A DNA stretch of 64,000 nt from Coenobita brevimanus. Its lineage: Eukaryota > Arthropoda > Malacostraca > Decapoda > Coenobitidae. The stretch is taken from positions 3,003,315-3,067,314 of the forward strand of contig CM064691.1 in assembly GCA_032717465.1 (NCBI GenBank), in the 5' to 3' direction. Position 1 is the first letter of the stretch; the number at the start of each line of letters is the position of its first letter. The notes beneath the pieces were generated by a model. It was not told the origin of the DNA. It did no database searches and saw only the letters and a program-made list of their open reading frames with translations. A program made the position numbers and the translations under genes. Of this stretch, positions 1 to 10,924 are shown piece by piece.

Positions 1-785
1 AGATGAATGGGAGTTGCAAGGTTTGTTGAATGAATTTGGGACAGTGTGTAGGAGGAGGAAGCTGAAAGTTAATGTAAACAAAAGTAAAATTATGGTGTTT
101 GAAAGGAATGCAGTCACAGAATGTACAGTGAGCTTGGATGGTGAGGATATGGAGAATGTGAGTGCATTCAAGTACTTGGGTAGTGTGATGAGTAAGGATG
201 GAACTTTGGGGGATGAAGTGCATGAAAGGGTACAGCAGGGAAGGAAGGTTGTTGGTACACTGAAAGCACTGATGAGAAATAGGGAGGTGAGTATGGAAGT
301 TAAGAAGTCACTGCATGATAGTATTGTGATTCCTACTCTGACGTATGGAAGCGAAGCGTGGACATTGCAAGAGGGGAACAAGTCAAGAGTTAGAGCAGTG
401 GAAATGAGTTACTTCAGAGGAGCATGTGGAGTGACATGGAGGGACAGGTTGACGAATGAAGAAGTGAAGGAACGTTGTGGGGTGGATGTGGATGTGGTTG
501 AGAAGATTAGGAGAAATACACTGAGGTGGTTTGGGCATGTGGAGAGAATGGAGAATGAACGACTGACTAAGAGGGTGTATGTAGGTGAGGTGGAGGGAGG
601 GGTAGACCGAGGATGAGGTGGAGGGATGGAGTTGAGAGGTATATGAGGGAGGGGGGAGTGAGTTTGGGGGAGGGTAGTCAAATGGTGGGTGACAGAGCGA
701 CTTGGAGGCGTTTTGTCTGCGGCCACCCTTTGCGGGATTAGGGCGTCGGGCTATAGATAGATAGATAGATAGATAGATAGATTTT
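1..785 (+). mobile_element. RTE-like LINE, 3' end of reverse-transcriptase ORF with ATAG tail
   Basis: An open frame at 14-616 encodes about 200 residues resembling the thumb and C-terminal region of non-LTR reverse transcriptases. It contains KVNVNKSKIMVF, FKYLGSVMSKDG, LTYGSEAW and LRWFGHVERM, which are typical of the endonuclease-RT families common in arthropods. A frameshift near 600 breaks the frame, and the continuation (MRWRDGVERYMREGG...RRFVCGHPLRD) runs on to 745. The copy ends in ATAG repeats at about 753-780, which probably formed at reverse-transcription priming. The upstream part, including the catalytic Asp-Asp motif, lies outside the window or is missing. The clade call (RTE-like) is from memory of motif style and is uncertain. 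Confidence 0.8.
753..780. repeat. (ATAG)n microsatellite tail of the LINE
   Basis: About six tandem ATAG units directly follow the last LINE codons and precede a T run. The same tail ends the related copies near 30500, 46375 and 52860. Confidence 0.9.
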
Positions 786-979
786 TTTTTTCTGACATTT
801 GAAAGAGAGTCTGCTTTCTCCCTTGGAAGTCAGTTAGCTCCATAAACTGGGAGGGAAAAATGTTGTCATGGCGGGAGACTATGCACAAATAAAGGTCTAT
901 TTACAGAATTGTTGACACTCAAAACACTTTATAAATAAAGTATGGCAGACGATGGGTTCTTAAACTAAGGGTAGTCTTT

Positions 980-988
980 ATACAGTTT
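980..988 (-). promoter_or_regulatory. Possible polyadenylation signal of gene A (ATTAAA)
   Basis: The minus strand reads ATTAAACTG about 160 nt after the stop codon. No canonical AATAAA was found closer, so this assignment is tentative. Confidence 0.4.
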
Positions 989-1141
989 AATAAATATTTA
1001 AAACAAAACACATTAAATACTTGAACACCTTGCAGTACAGTACATTGTAAGGTGCTACTCATCAGGTCACCGTTGCTGGGTCGGCATCTGGTCGATACGG
1101 ATGAGTCGTTCATTCCGTTGCCATGGAGTCCAGAGTATTGT

Positions 1142-2906
1142 TTACTTTGATTCTTTGGAGTCGTAGTACCTACGAGGAGGCTTGTAGGACTCGACGGAAG
1201 CTGATTCGTAGGAGTCAGGGTGGCGAGCTTCACCTTCGTACTGGACATCAGCAATGTAGCCAGAGTCGCCGTCCACTTGGTAGTCCACCTTCTGCAGGCG
1301 ACCATCAGGGAGGTGCACGTAGTACGACCCCTGGGTGTGCTCGCCGTCACGGGCCTCCTGGTGACCGAAGTCGTTGCCGGAGGAGTCGTCTTTCACGGAC
1401 CATTCGAATTCGTACTTGGCTTCACCGGACTCGTAAGACTCGCGAGACTGTTGCTGGAATAATTACTGAACTTATTTTTGTTGCATTGATGGAAGTAATT
1501 ATAAACTGTAATATTCAGCAAGAAACCTCCTTTGCACATATCTGACATGCAGTTTATCATAAACAAAAGTCTATTTCTCATGTCCAGTAAATTCAGGAAG
1601 GCCTTTTTGACTTACACGGGAGCCGTAGGAATCGACACTCCCGGCGGCAGCCAGGGCAGCCAGGCACAGCAGTATGAGGATCTGTGGACAAAAAGAGGAA
1701 GATATTGTATGAATGACAGTACTGCACATTATTGGAAAAGGTAGTGTACACAATCATTAAAGAAAAGTTCAGAACAAGAAGACAATTTTCTTATCAGCTT
1801 TATTAATTAACTTACATCAAAACAGGTTTGTTAAGCAGTATGCATTTAATTATCTCTCCATCTACAGTTAGACGCCTATACCCTGGAGGATGTTGCCACG
1901 AAAAAAAAAAAAAAATCGCGTCACAACATTTCTATCCTAAGCAATCAGGCGTTTCTCTCTCCATTTTACATCATGCACTCCCACGTAGCCTACCTCTCCA
2001 CCTCATCATTTCAATTCACCACTTGGTTTTCCTCTCCCTCTCCCCATGGTAGTTACATTTTCTCTATTAGTCAATCTTTAAAGTTTCATTCGCTCCTCAT
2101 GGCCAGACCATCTAAGGGTCCTCTATATAACACTTTGCATCACCTCCATATCAATACCACAATGCTCCTGAACTTTCTCATTAATCTGTCAGTGTTTCCA
2201 TGTATCTCCACACACTCCTCCCAACTATTATTAATCTTCTCTCACTCAAGTCTTGCGTCCTTTTGGCAAAGGCTGGTATTCACCGCCATGCATTGATGTA
2301 GCGATCACTGTACTGTCATGGAATAATTTTTTTCTACTTTCATGTTCATCTCGGAATTCATTGCCACCGCCCTCCAGTACCTGTCACCCTTCGTCCCTTC
2401 TTTGCCTCTCTCATATAATATCCTGTAAGCTAACATCTTTGCTCATCAACCTACCTAAAGGCGCAATAATCTCCACTTTCTGACCATTCAGCATCATTAC
2501 GTACTGAAAACTTCATTATTATAAGACTGAATTAATACCAAAAGTAGCTAATCATTCTTTTTACCCAATATGGTTACAATTTTAAATTTCCTTTGAAACC
2601 TCTTTACTAAGTAAACCTGCAGAATTCGTCAGTCCACGCACACATCATAGTGTTTTTACTCTAACTTGGCCTAAAACAGCCATTTCTCGATCTTGAATGC
2701 TGAACAATGCAATAGATTAACACTGCACTATGGTGCAAGTCACAAAGAAATGCTAAGGAATGGATGCATAATCGCAGCATTTTCTTATCTTGCCACTGAG
2801 TTACGGAAACAAACTGCAATGGAATGAAACTCTTCTCCAAATGAAAATAAACAGAGCAGATACCCAAGCCCTCAGTAAAGCACTTAACATGTACCTTGGC
2901 GTTCAT
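1142..2906 (-). CDS. Cuticle protein A, RR-type chitin-binding (129 aa, 3 exons)
   Basis: A secreted structural protein expected to bind chitin in the exoskeleton. Coding exons on the minus strand are 2895-2906 (MNAK), 1616-1681 (22 codons) and 1142-1453 (103 codons plus TAA). Introns begin GT and end AG, both phase 0; the donors are GTACAT and GTAAGT. Residues 1 to about 18 are a signal peptide (MNAKILILLCLAALAAAG). Residues 39-105 form the RR (chitin_bind_4) domain: KYEFEW, GHQEARDGEHTQGSYYV, LPDGR (74-78), VDGDSGYIADVQYEGEA. The Ser/Tyr-rich tail ends YYDSKESK. The start was chosen because MNAK is conserved at the same place in B and D and sits 55 bp from a TATA box. Exons 2-3 and intron 2 nearly match gene B, so the two are recent duplicates or gene-converted. 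In crustacean annotation such proteins are often called pro-resilin-like or cuticle protein 7-like; I cannot choose between these names. Confidence 0.93.
1768..2653. other. Intron 1 of gene A, 5' part: no further feature seen
   Basis: AT- and CT-rich intron sequence with a 14-base A run near 1901. The short open frames in it have low-complexity composition and no recognisable motif. Confidence 0.6.
2654..2870. repeat. Dispersed repeat inserted in intron 1 of gene A
   Basis: It starts TTTTTACTCTAACTTGGCC and contains ATCTTGAATGCTGA. A diverged homolog lies at 20738-20895. The flanking intron aligns with gene B around 17070-17150, where this block is absent, so it is an insertion in A after the A/B duplication. 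No coding capacity was recognised. Confidence 0.6.
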
Positions 2907-2960
2907 TGTTGACTGTAGGTAAGTGGGGACGTTACTGGCCAGTCTACCTCCCACAGCCTC

Positions 2961-2968
2961 ATATATAC
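2961..2968 (-). promoter_or_regulatory. TATA box of gene A
   Basis: On the minus strand the sequence reads GGGTATATATGAG, 55 bp before the ATG. This places initiation near 2930. Genes B and C have the same spacing. AGGTCA at 3068-3074 lies about 107 bp further upstream. Confidence 0.75.
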
Positions 2969-3109
2969 CCACACTCGCCCCTCTCCTGCCACACTTTCTC
3001 ACCGCCTCCCCCTCCTCCTCTTGGCCTCTTCTGGCTGAGGTTTCATTGAATTGTGACAAAAGCGGTAAAGGTCAATTATATCATGAACTTATCGCACGAG
3101 AATAAATGG

Positions 3110-3740
3110 TAGTTTCAATTTTATCTTTTAATTGTCCATAATAACTGAGCAACTCCACAATGTTCTTGACCTCCTTGACGATTTTATTAAGCGATTTTTT
3201 CAATTGTAGTAGTACAAACATGTATCAGATCCATCCAGTTTGAAAGCCTCTTCGAAGCTGCATGATATCACCTGAGACAGCATTAATAACCATAAAAGAT
3301 TGGCTCTATCAGATAGGTATATGTGACGCTACAGAACGTTGTGAAATTTTTTTGTGGCCTATGTGATGGTGCCAGGATTTCGAGGGCTTGAATGATAGAG
3401 TGAATGGAAGCGTGGCCCATTGAATTGGCAAACTTTGGCTGTCTGGCCATTGCTACTCCACTCCCTGCCCTAGGTTGGGAAAGGAGGTCCAGATGATGAT
3501 GATGGTGAAAAGATGTCACCAGACTGAAGAAGCAAAGCCATCAAAAATTAAAACTTCATTTACCTAGATGTGTAATGGTCTATCAGGAAGCAAAAGACAA
3601 ATAGACAGGCGAAATAACAGGAGGGTAATTCCACACTTCATATAAGGAAGCTGGATGTGACCTTTCAGATAATAATACTATCGTTACTACTAGCGAATGA
3701 GCTCATCTCTGGCTACACCTCCCAGCGGTCACCTCACCAC
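3110..3740. other. Non-coding stretch upstream of gene A
   Basis: The TGATGATGATGG run at about 3493-3505 follows a CTACTCCACTCCCTGCCC segment and may be the tail of a SINE. Nothing else was recognised. Confidence 0.4.
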
Positions 3741-3744
3741 CCAT

Positions 3745-4210
3745 CTATTTTACCCTAAGGTCCTTTTTTCCTCCATGGACCATTTTCCTCCTTGTCTCAT
3801 TTTCCTCTTGGACCTATTTCCCTCATGGGCATATTTCCCCCATTGACCGATCTTGACCATGAGCCTGTGTCTCACATGGACCTTTTCTACCCCATAAATT
3901 TATTTCTTTTCTGTGGACCTACTTTCCCCTTTGGCCCAATTTCCCATCATGGACTGATTTTCCCTTCATGGACCCCATTTTCTCCATACACTCTTTTTTT
4001 TTTTTTTTTTTCCATAGAACCATTTTTCTCCCATGTGAACCCCCCCCCAAAAAAAAAAAAATCCCCACATGGACTTATTATCTCTCATGGACCTATTCTC
4101 TCCATGGATTTCTTTTACCCAGTGAACCTGTATTTCCACTTGAGCCCATTTCCCTCAAGGACGTATCCCTTATGAACCTAGTTTCTCACAAGGTTCACTT
4201 CTAACCATGG
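3745..4210. repeat. Degenerate 'ATGGACC-T/C-rich' minisatellite
   Basis: An irregular array of 20-30-nt units built on TTTTCCCATGGACCTATT. A reverse-oriented counterpart lies at 59110-59660. Open frames across it reflect its repetitive composition. Confidence 0.75.
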
Positions 4211-4254
4211 ATCTGTATATTTCTTAGACCTCTTCCTCAATGAATCTTTTTTTC

Positions 4255-4590
4255 CCCCATCTACCCATCAACCAACTCACCCATATACCCATAAATCCAC
4301 CCACCCATCCAGTAAGCCCATCCACACCACCCCGAACACTCACCACACGCTGCCCACTCCACCCATTCATCCCTCTTACCATCCACCTCATCCACTTCGC
4401 CCACCATTCCAACCCACCCCTCCTTCTCCACCCACCCACCCCCACACGTTCCATTCACCCACTTCTCCCATCACATACCCTCCCTACTCACCTCATTCAC
4501 TCCGTCTACTCACCCAACCCACCCCATCTGCCCACCCATCCACCCACCTACCTCATCCATTCGCCCACCAACCTACCTACCCTGCAACCA
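4255..4590. repeat. CCCAWCC-rich low-complexity tract
   Basis: Dense CCCACC, CCATCC and CCCATC units give Pro/His/Thr-rich pseudo-frames. It leads into the CA/GA microsatellite. Confidence 0.8.
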
Positions 4591-4620
4591 AGCCTTGATC
4601 TCCACAATATGGTTTGCAAC

Positions 4621-4754
<134 letters not shown>

Positions 4755-4852
4755 GCTGCTTTTAAGGTATGGATTTTCATCTCAACATGGTCGTCAATAA
4801 AATCCTCATCGTCCGTATATCTACCTCCCAATCATTCAGTTAACATGTAAAA

Positions 4853-5990
4853 CAGTCTTCTATTTGGTCTTCCACATCACTGTTTACTATGAGATTATTT
4901 TTCTGCCACCGCGTCACCACAGCCTCCTCTCTAACTTCTGTCAACCCGCACCTCCTGTCACAGCATTCCTTTCTGTTACCACATTAACAGGTGGGTGATT
5001 TTTTTCCTTCCATCTCTAAATATCTCATCTCCTTACGGTATTCCTGCACTATCAGTTTTATCAGTTTCATTTCTAACCTCCTTTACCTTTTTCCATTTTT
5101 ATTTTTTAATTTTTTAATGGCACTTGCTTCTCAACTGTCTGCCAAACTTCTCATTTAACTTCTGACTTACTTTTCATAGTTTTCATATTATCCTTCATTT
5201 AAAAAATACTTATCTCAGTTGTCTCTCTGGCTCTTCATTCCCCCTTCCAAAGTAATCATTCTTTGTATGGAATCGTCTTTATATCCACGTTCATTCTCAC
5301 GTCTTAGCTCCATCAACCCATTCTTCTTTAACTGTCCCACCTCTCCTCCACACTTCACAGTTCTCTGAATACTGCTTACACAACCGCCCATAAAATTCTT
5401 CATACACCATCCACTATATTAATTTCGCCTATAAGGTGCCTCCATTACAGTTTAGTCACCATTTCTCTTACATTTCTCTTATTACCATTTTCCCGTAACT
5501 TATATACCCTGAACACTTCCCAATCTTTCATTTCTGCTAAGTATTCATTTTTCCAGCCTTTGTTAAGACTAAATAGTGGCTTAATAGTCCTACATCCTAT
5601 TCTTGTGGCTGCTGTCCTATGCAAAACCATCTTAGCACCCATTCCTCTGTCCTTTGGTCAGTAGACTTCTTTGTCATGACTTGCGAATCTCTAAATTTGG
5701 AATAATGTCCAGGCTACCCAACCCACAAAATACATTTGCTTAACAACCCCATTTTCACTGTTTAAACCCATGATTTTCCTCTTCATGCCATACCAGTGTT
5801 TTGCACCTACATGTCCGTGTTGGTAACAACACTTATTCGTGGGGCCCCATGCAGTCTCAAACCTGTCTGGATATGCAGTAAGCTGAAAGAGTTTGAAAGA
5901 AAGACTGTATCTGTGCCTGGATGAACTAAATGAATTTGCGGATCTTTTACCTGAACTGGCCTGAAATGATGTATTTGAATCTGGCTAGTT
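4853..5990. other. AT-rich intergenic stretch, nothing recognised
   Basis: Minus-strand frames at 5445-5642 (MGAKMVLHRTAATRIG...) and 5215-5403 are open, but I recognise no family. They could be relics of a repeat. Confidence 0.4.
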
Positions 5991-6017
5991 TTGAGTTTAA
6001 AGGAACCTAACTGAAAC

Positions 6018-6360
6018 TGAATTGATATCTCAGAATCGGTAGAGAGGCAGCCGGCAGTCCTCGAGGACCCAGGTTCGAATCCCGGCTGGGGCAGGGAAGA
6101 GTTTAAGGAATTGAATTTCATAAAAGCAGACTATACTGATCTACCAGAAGACCCGCCGACATGTAAAAACACTCCCGCTAATACCAGCACGCCAGTCCTG
6201 TATGACAGCCCTAGCATGTATTCAATATGGACGGTGGGTGTTAGCGCCGACGTGGTGACATGTGGAGGTGTAGGAGGACTACTGGGCCTTGAGATAGGCC
6301 ACTACCCCCGAGAAATAGCCCCTGATGCCTTCGCTCAGAGTCGGACACATTAAAAAAAAA
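6018..6360 (+). mobile_element. tRNA-derived SINE
   Basis: The head (6018-6095) has a D-loop-like box A (TCTCAGAATCGGTAGAG), a GTCCTCGAGGAC stem and a T-arm with box B GGTTCGAATCC, followed by a GGCTGGGGC acceptor-like end. The body runs to GAGTCGGACACATT plus an A run at 6352-6360. The 3' half of the body recurs at 25543-25690. Boxes A and B would make it a pol III transcript. It is not a functional tRNA gene because the anticodon arm does not fold properly. Confidence 0.75.
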
Positions 6361-6724
6361 TGTTAAGCCTGAAGTGGTCTATCTTAACCCAGTTGCACCT
6401 GAATCTGCCTGAACTAACTTGATGTATGGATCAAAACATTGCTACTCGAAAAACGGTAGACATTTTTCTCGTATATAGGACGGGAAAAAGAATAACTTTG
6501 AATCTTATAATTCTGAGAGTTGCAAGGTCGGCACGCTAGTAGGCAGTCAAATAACTCGCATTTTATAACTGACTAGCAGAGGTATTAGGTGTTGCCGGGC
6601 CAAAAAGGCGAACACTGTAATCCTATTTGTTCTAGTTGAATCTGTCTTTCTACTCCAGAGTACCTCCTGTGCTTTTGAAGAGGGATTATAAGAGGTCCAG
6701 CAACTCTATTTTAGCTTTCACGGA

Positions 6725-8935
6725 TTGATCACAACCTTATTACCTTGACCTGTCCTATCGCTCCGGTACGGCCTGTGGACCCTCCAAAGAAACGTCGACT
6801 GTGACACTTTGGAGCTGAGGACTGGGAGGCCCTCAGGCAGTACTTCTTTGATTTTCCTTGGAATGATTATTGCTTCGATGGGCGGGAGCCATATGAGTGT
6901 GCCTTGCACATTACGGTGGTTATTCTCTCGGGCATGGAAGCATACATTCCTTTCTCACATCCTTTGACTAATGCAAAAAAGCCTTGGTTTATGCACGCTT
7001 GTTCTAATGCTGTCCGCAACAAGAAGAGGGCCTATGAAAGGCACCAGAGCCAAATCACCCCTGAATCGCATCTTGTTTATGTTTCTGCCCGGAATCGTAC
7101 TAAGTCTGTTCTTTGCTCTGCTAAAAATAATTTCATCTCCAACTCGAATTCTTTCAACTCTTTCTGGCACCTCGTCAAAAACCTTTCTAACATCTTTACC
7201 TCATCATCCTTTCCTCGTCTTTTCTACTCTGATGGCTCTATAGCTATTTCTTCTACTGATAAGCACATCTCTTCGGTCAGACTTTCTCCTCCAATTCCAC
7301 CTTAGATCATTGTAGCGCTGTTCCTCCATCGCTTCCCCCCTCTGACTTCCTCATGGCTGACATTAGAATTTCTTCAGTTGATGTATTTTCTGCCATCACT
7401 GGCCTTAATACTAACAAAGCATATCGGCCTGATGGAGTCCCTTCTGTTGTCCTCAAGAACTGTGCTTCTCTGCATACAACCTGCCTAGGTAAACTCTTTC
7501 GCCTTTGTCTTTCAACTTGTACCTTTCCTTCTTGCTGGAAGTTTGCTCTCATTCAGCCTGTCCCAATGAAGGGTGACATTCCCAACCTTCTAACTATCGT
7601 CCAATTGCTTTAACATCCTGTATCTCAAAAGTTTTAGAGTCAGTCCTTAACAGAAATTTTTTAAAGCATCTTTCCTATCACAACCTTCTTTCTGATCGTC
7701 ACTATTGGTTCCGTCAGGGACGCTCCACTGGCGATCTTCTCACCTACCTTTCAGACTCCTGGTCATCCTCCTTTCGGGACTTTGGCGAAAGTTTTGCCAT
7801 TGCACTTGACATTTCAAAGGCTTTCGATCGAGTCTGGCTTTAATCTTTAATTTCCAAACTGCCCTCTTACTGTTTCTATACTTCTATCTGTGCTTTCAAT
7901 TACTGTATAGCTTCCTTTCTGGTCGTTCTATAGCCGCTGTTGTAGACGGCCATCATTCTTCTCCTAGATCCATCAACAATGGTGTTCCTCAGGGCTCTGT
8001 CCTATCACCAGCTCTCTTCCTTATATTCATCAATGATCTTCAAAGCTCTACATCGAACCCTATCCACTCGTACGCTGATGATTCCACCCTTCACCTTTCC
8101 ATTCGGTTCCTGCAGCGTCCAACTCAGCAGTTACTTCAACAAACAAGGGATGAGGCTATGGCACACCTAATGTCTGACTTGGCTCGTATCTCTGACTAGG
8201 GTAAAAATAATCTTGTTGTTTTTGATGCATCATAGACTCTGTTTTTACACCTATCAACCCATCAAAATCTTCCACAGGAGTACCCTCTAAAGTTTAATGA
8301 TATCCAGCTCAATCCTGCATCATCTTTGAACATGCTTGGGGTTTCATTCACTCGGGACTTATCTTGGAAAAATCATATTACATCTCTTGTAAAATCTGCT
8401 TCCAAGAGATTGGGTGTGCTAAGCTGACTGCGTACCTTCTTTACCCCTGCACTGTTGTTGACTTTATACACGGATTCTATTAGTCCCTATGTAGAGTAAA
8501 ACTATCATGTGTGGGGAGGCTCCCCACATACAGCTCTTCTCAATAGAGTGGAATCAAAGGCTTTTTGTCTCATTAACTCTCCTCCTCTTACTGACTCCCT
8601 TCAACCTCTGTCTCTACGCTGCACTGTTGCCTCTTTATCTCTTTTCTATTGCTAAGTCAATGGTCATTGCTTCTCTGAACTGTCTGCATGCATTCCTCCA
8701 CCTCTACAACGGGTGCGAAGCACCGGTCTGACAACAAACTCTCATCTTTTTTCTGTCCAACTCTCTAATGCAAGAGTTAACCGTTACTCCCAGTCCTTCA
8801 TTTATGCAAGAAGTCAACTCTGGAACTGTCTCCCTCTGTCTGTATTTCCTACTTCCTATTATCTCCAGTCATTCAAACGCAGTGTGTCCAGGCATCTCGA
8901 AATGAACAGAGCTTGAATTTGGTTTACGTTTGTAT
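6725..8935 (+). mobile_element. Jockey/CR1-type LINE, 5'-truncated and decayed
   Basis: A broken second copy of the LINE at 53655-56600. It starts within the end of the endonuclease region and runs through the reverse transcriptase in shifting frames: LTNAKKPWFMHACSNAVRNK, then SITDPNTNKA-like, PIALTSCISKV-like, RQGRSTGDLLTYLSDSW and GVPQGSVLSP-like (split), SYADDST near 8067-8088, then the C-terminal block ending SFKRSVSRHLEMNRA at about 8913. Several stops and frameshifts, for example near 7300, 7600 and 7845, rule out function. The YADD metal-binding motif survives. Confidence 0.85.
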
Positions 8936-8989
8936 AGATTTTGTTTTTTCTTGGAAGGAACGGTAATGCAAGCTCCTTGCCTTTGGTTC

Positions 8990-9260
8990 TTTCTTGCATA
9001 AAGAAAAAAAATTGTGAGCACTTGTTTACTATTGCCGGTGACCTCAAACGACCTCCGACTGGTGACCTCAAATGGCCTCGGGGGTCAACTTCACATAGCC
9101 TGTGTCCGAACTGGAGGTCATGTGAGTCTCCATGCCAAAAATTGGGCTGCAAGGGTAACCGGCGTTGCCAGGGCCAAAAGGGTGAACACTACCAGTGACC
9201 TAAAATGGCCAGCTCTGAATTTTGACCCCCCTGAAGCTATCCTTGGGCCACCCTGATTGA
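8990..9260. repeat. Repeat with duplicated GGTGACCTCAAA units
   Basis: GGTGACCTCAAACGACC and GGTGACCTCAAATGGCC lie in tandem near 9038-9078. The GTTGCCAGGGCCAAAAGGGTGAACAC segment near 9165 resembles GTTGCCGGGCCAAAAAGGCGAACAC at about 6590. Both lie next to copies of the same LINE type, so this may be a separate short repeat. Confidence 0.45.
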
Positions 9261-9412
9261 GAATATATATGGGTCTGGGGGTCTCTGGCCCTTGGTTTGG
9301 GCGTGACTGAAGGACAAACAAACAAACAAACAAACAACGCTGCTTTTTTATATGTATAGATTTGCGCGCATTCGGATTTCGCCTACTCAGAATACTCTTT
9401 TTCTTTATGAGT

Positions 9413-9416
<4 letters not shown>

Positions 9417-9480
<64 letters not shown>
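9417..9480. repeat. (TA)n microsatellite
   Basis: About 32 uninterrupted TA units adjoining the left inverted repeat of the PLE. Confidence 0.97.
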
Positions 9481-9481
<1 letters not shown>

Positions 9482-9483
9482 GC

Positions 9484-10706
9484 AGACTGATGAGTTTTAT
9501 TGAAAAACCGACAGCATGCACACAAACAGGAGGCATGTACTAAAATCCAAGTTTAGTTAAAATGCATTTGTCTAGTTTCCTGTATCATCAGATATAAATA
9601 CAGTGGCCCAAGGAGGCGTTGTGCTTCCTGTAAGTGATTGATGGCCACTGGTATTTGATATGAATTGTCCGCTGTTGTCAGTTTCTTTTCTAGCTGTGTG
9701 AAGCATCAGTTGCTACACTGTGTCGTAATTCGAAAAAGGTTCGTTTGCTTGAAGCTGTAATTGGGTCGGTATTTCATACATCTCTAGTTGATAATGGTTT
9801 AAATTTATTTATGAAGTATTTTTCTTTTGACTTTCTTAATGTAGGATTATCCTTTTTTACCTTATAGAAGGGCATAATATTAAATTTGGGAGAGGTTAGT
9901 ACGGAGCCGAAGATTTGAGGTCTCGCCTGTATAAATCTCTTTGCATCCACTGCAGAGAATTACATATATGAAGTTTTGTGTCGAGTATCCCATGTTTTCG
10001 TTAATTTAGAATGTATAGTTGGCATAGGGGAAAAGTAAATTGGCTGTCTTCATTTACTTCCATGCAGAGTTTACATTTTTTGTCTTCACATTTCTTTACT
10101 TTGAAACTAGATATATTATTAAATCTAGCCCATGTTAAAATTAGATTATTGGGTTGTCGCTTTGCTTTAATTAGTGAGACATCTCTGTAAATATATTCTG
10201 TTTCAGATGCCTTTTTGAGAACAATATTTGTACATAAGACTTCTTTAAGGTGGTCATCATAATTTGGGTTATAAGTTGTTATATATGGTATTATATGTGT
10301 ATCACTGGCTGTTTCTTTATTACTCGAGCCCCGAAGGTGGACTATGGGTATTTGTTTTGCTCTTTCTATGCCATTTTCTGTTTTACTTTTAGGATATCCA
10401 CGTTGCAGAAGAAAATTTTTCGGTTCACTTAATCTTGTTTCCTTTTACTCAGGTTCTGAAACTATCGTGCATATCCTTCATGTTAAATTAAATGGTATGT
10501 TGTTTTTATGTGCCTGGGGTGATCAGAACTGTACGTTAGGTAATGTTTTGTATCAGTTTTGTTATAGTGAATGTCAGTAATTATTTTCTTATCTTGCCTA
10601 ATAAGTTTTATGTCTAGGAAAGTGACATATATTTGACAATATACAATTTTAGTACATGCCTCCTGTTTGGGTGCATGCTGTCGGGTTTTTAATAAAAGGC
10701 ATCATT
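9484..10706 (-). mobile_element. Penelope-like element, decayed, flanked by inverted repeats
   Basis: The minus strand from about 10630 reads in shifting frames as the end of a PLE reverse transcriptase (YVTFLDIKLIRQDKKIITDI, NKTDTKHYLTYSSDHPRHIK). A linker follows (WARFNNISSFKVKKC). Next comes a GIY-YIG-like endonuclease (VILCSGCKEIYTGETSNLRL) ending PTLRKSKEKYFINKFKPL near 9795. A roughly 58-bp segment at 10648-10706 (TTTTAGTACATGCCTCCTGT...) recurs inverted at 9484-9545. PLEs commonly carry inverted copies of their ends. Stops and frameshifts make it inactive, and no single long ORF survives. Confidence 0.75.
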
Positions 10707-10924
10707 TTGCATACGGTATTTACACATTCATTTCCCCACAAGAATATAATTTCATACCTGATTGGTATATACTGTATATGCACAGCTGATCAATTATGCA
10801 GCAGCCATCTGTTGTTCCTTACGAAGTCTTTGACACATCCATTTTTTCTGCAGCCACAGGAATGGACAGACATAGTACTTGTGTCACTCCCTCCCTCAGT
10901 TACTGAGTTAATGTACTTTCTTGA

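Noticed and set aside
1123..1545. Plus-strand open frame opposite cuticle gene A (also 16219-16881, 39891-40283, 51908-52168, 56688-56957)
   Set aside because: They are antisense frames kept open by the Ser/Glu/Asp codon use of the cuticle exons. They read as Arg/Ser-rich and cross the introns.
6018..6095. Functional tRNA gene
   Set aside because: Box A and box B are present, but no proper anticodon arm or 5' acceptor strand; it is followed by a SINE body with an A tail.
9486..9515. CTGATGAG...GAAA on the plus strand as a hammerhead ribozyme
   Set aside because: It is antisense to the adjacent PLE and there is no stem II between the two motifs.
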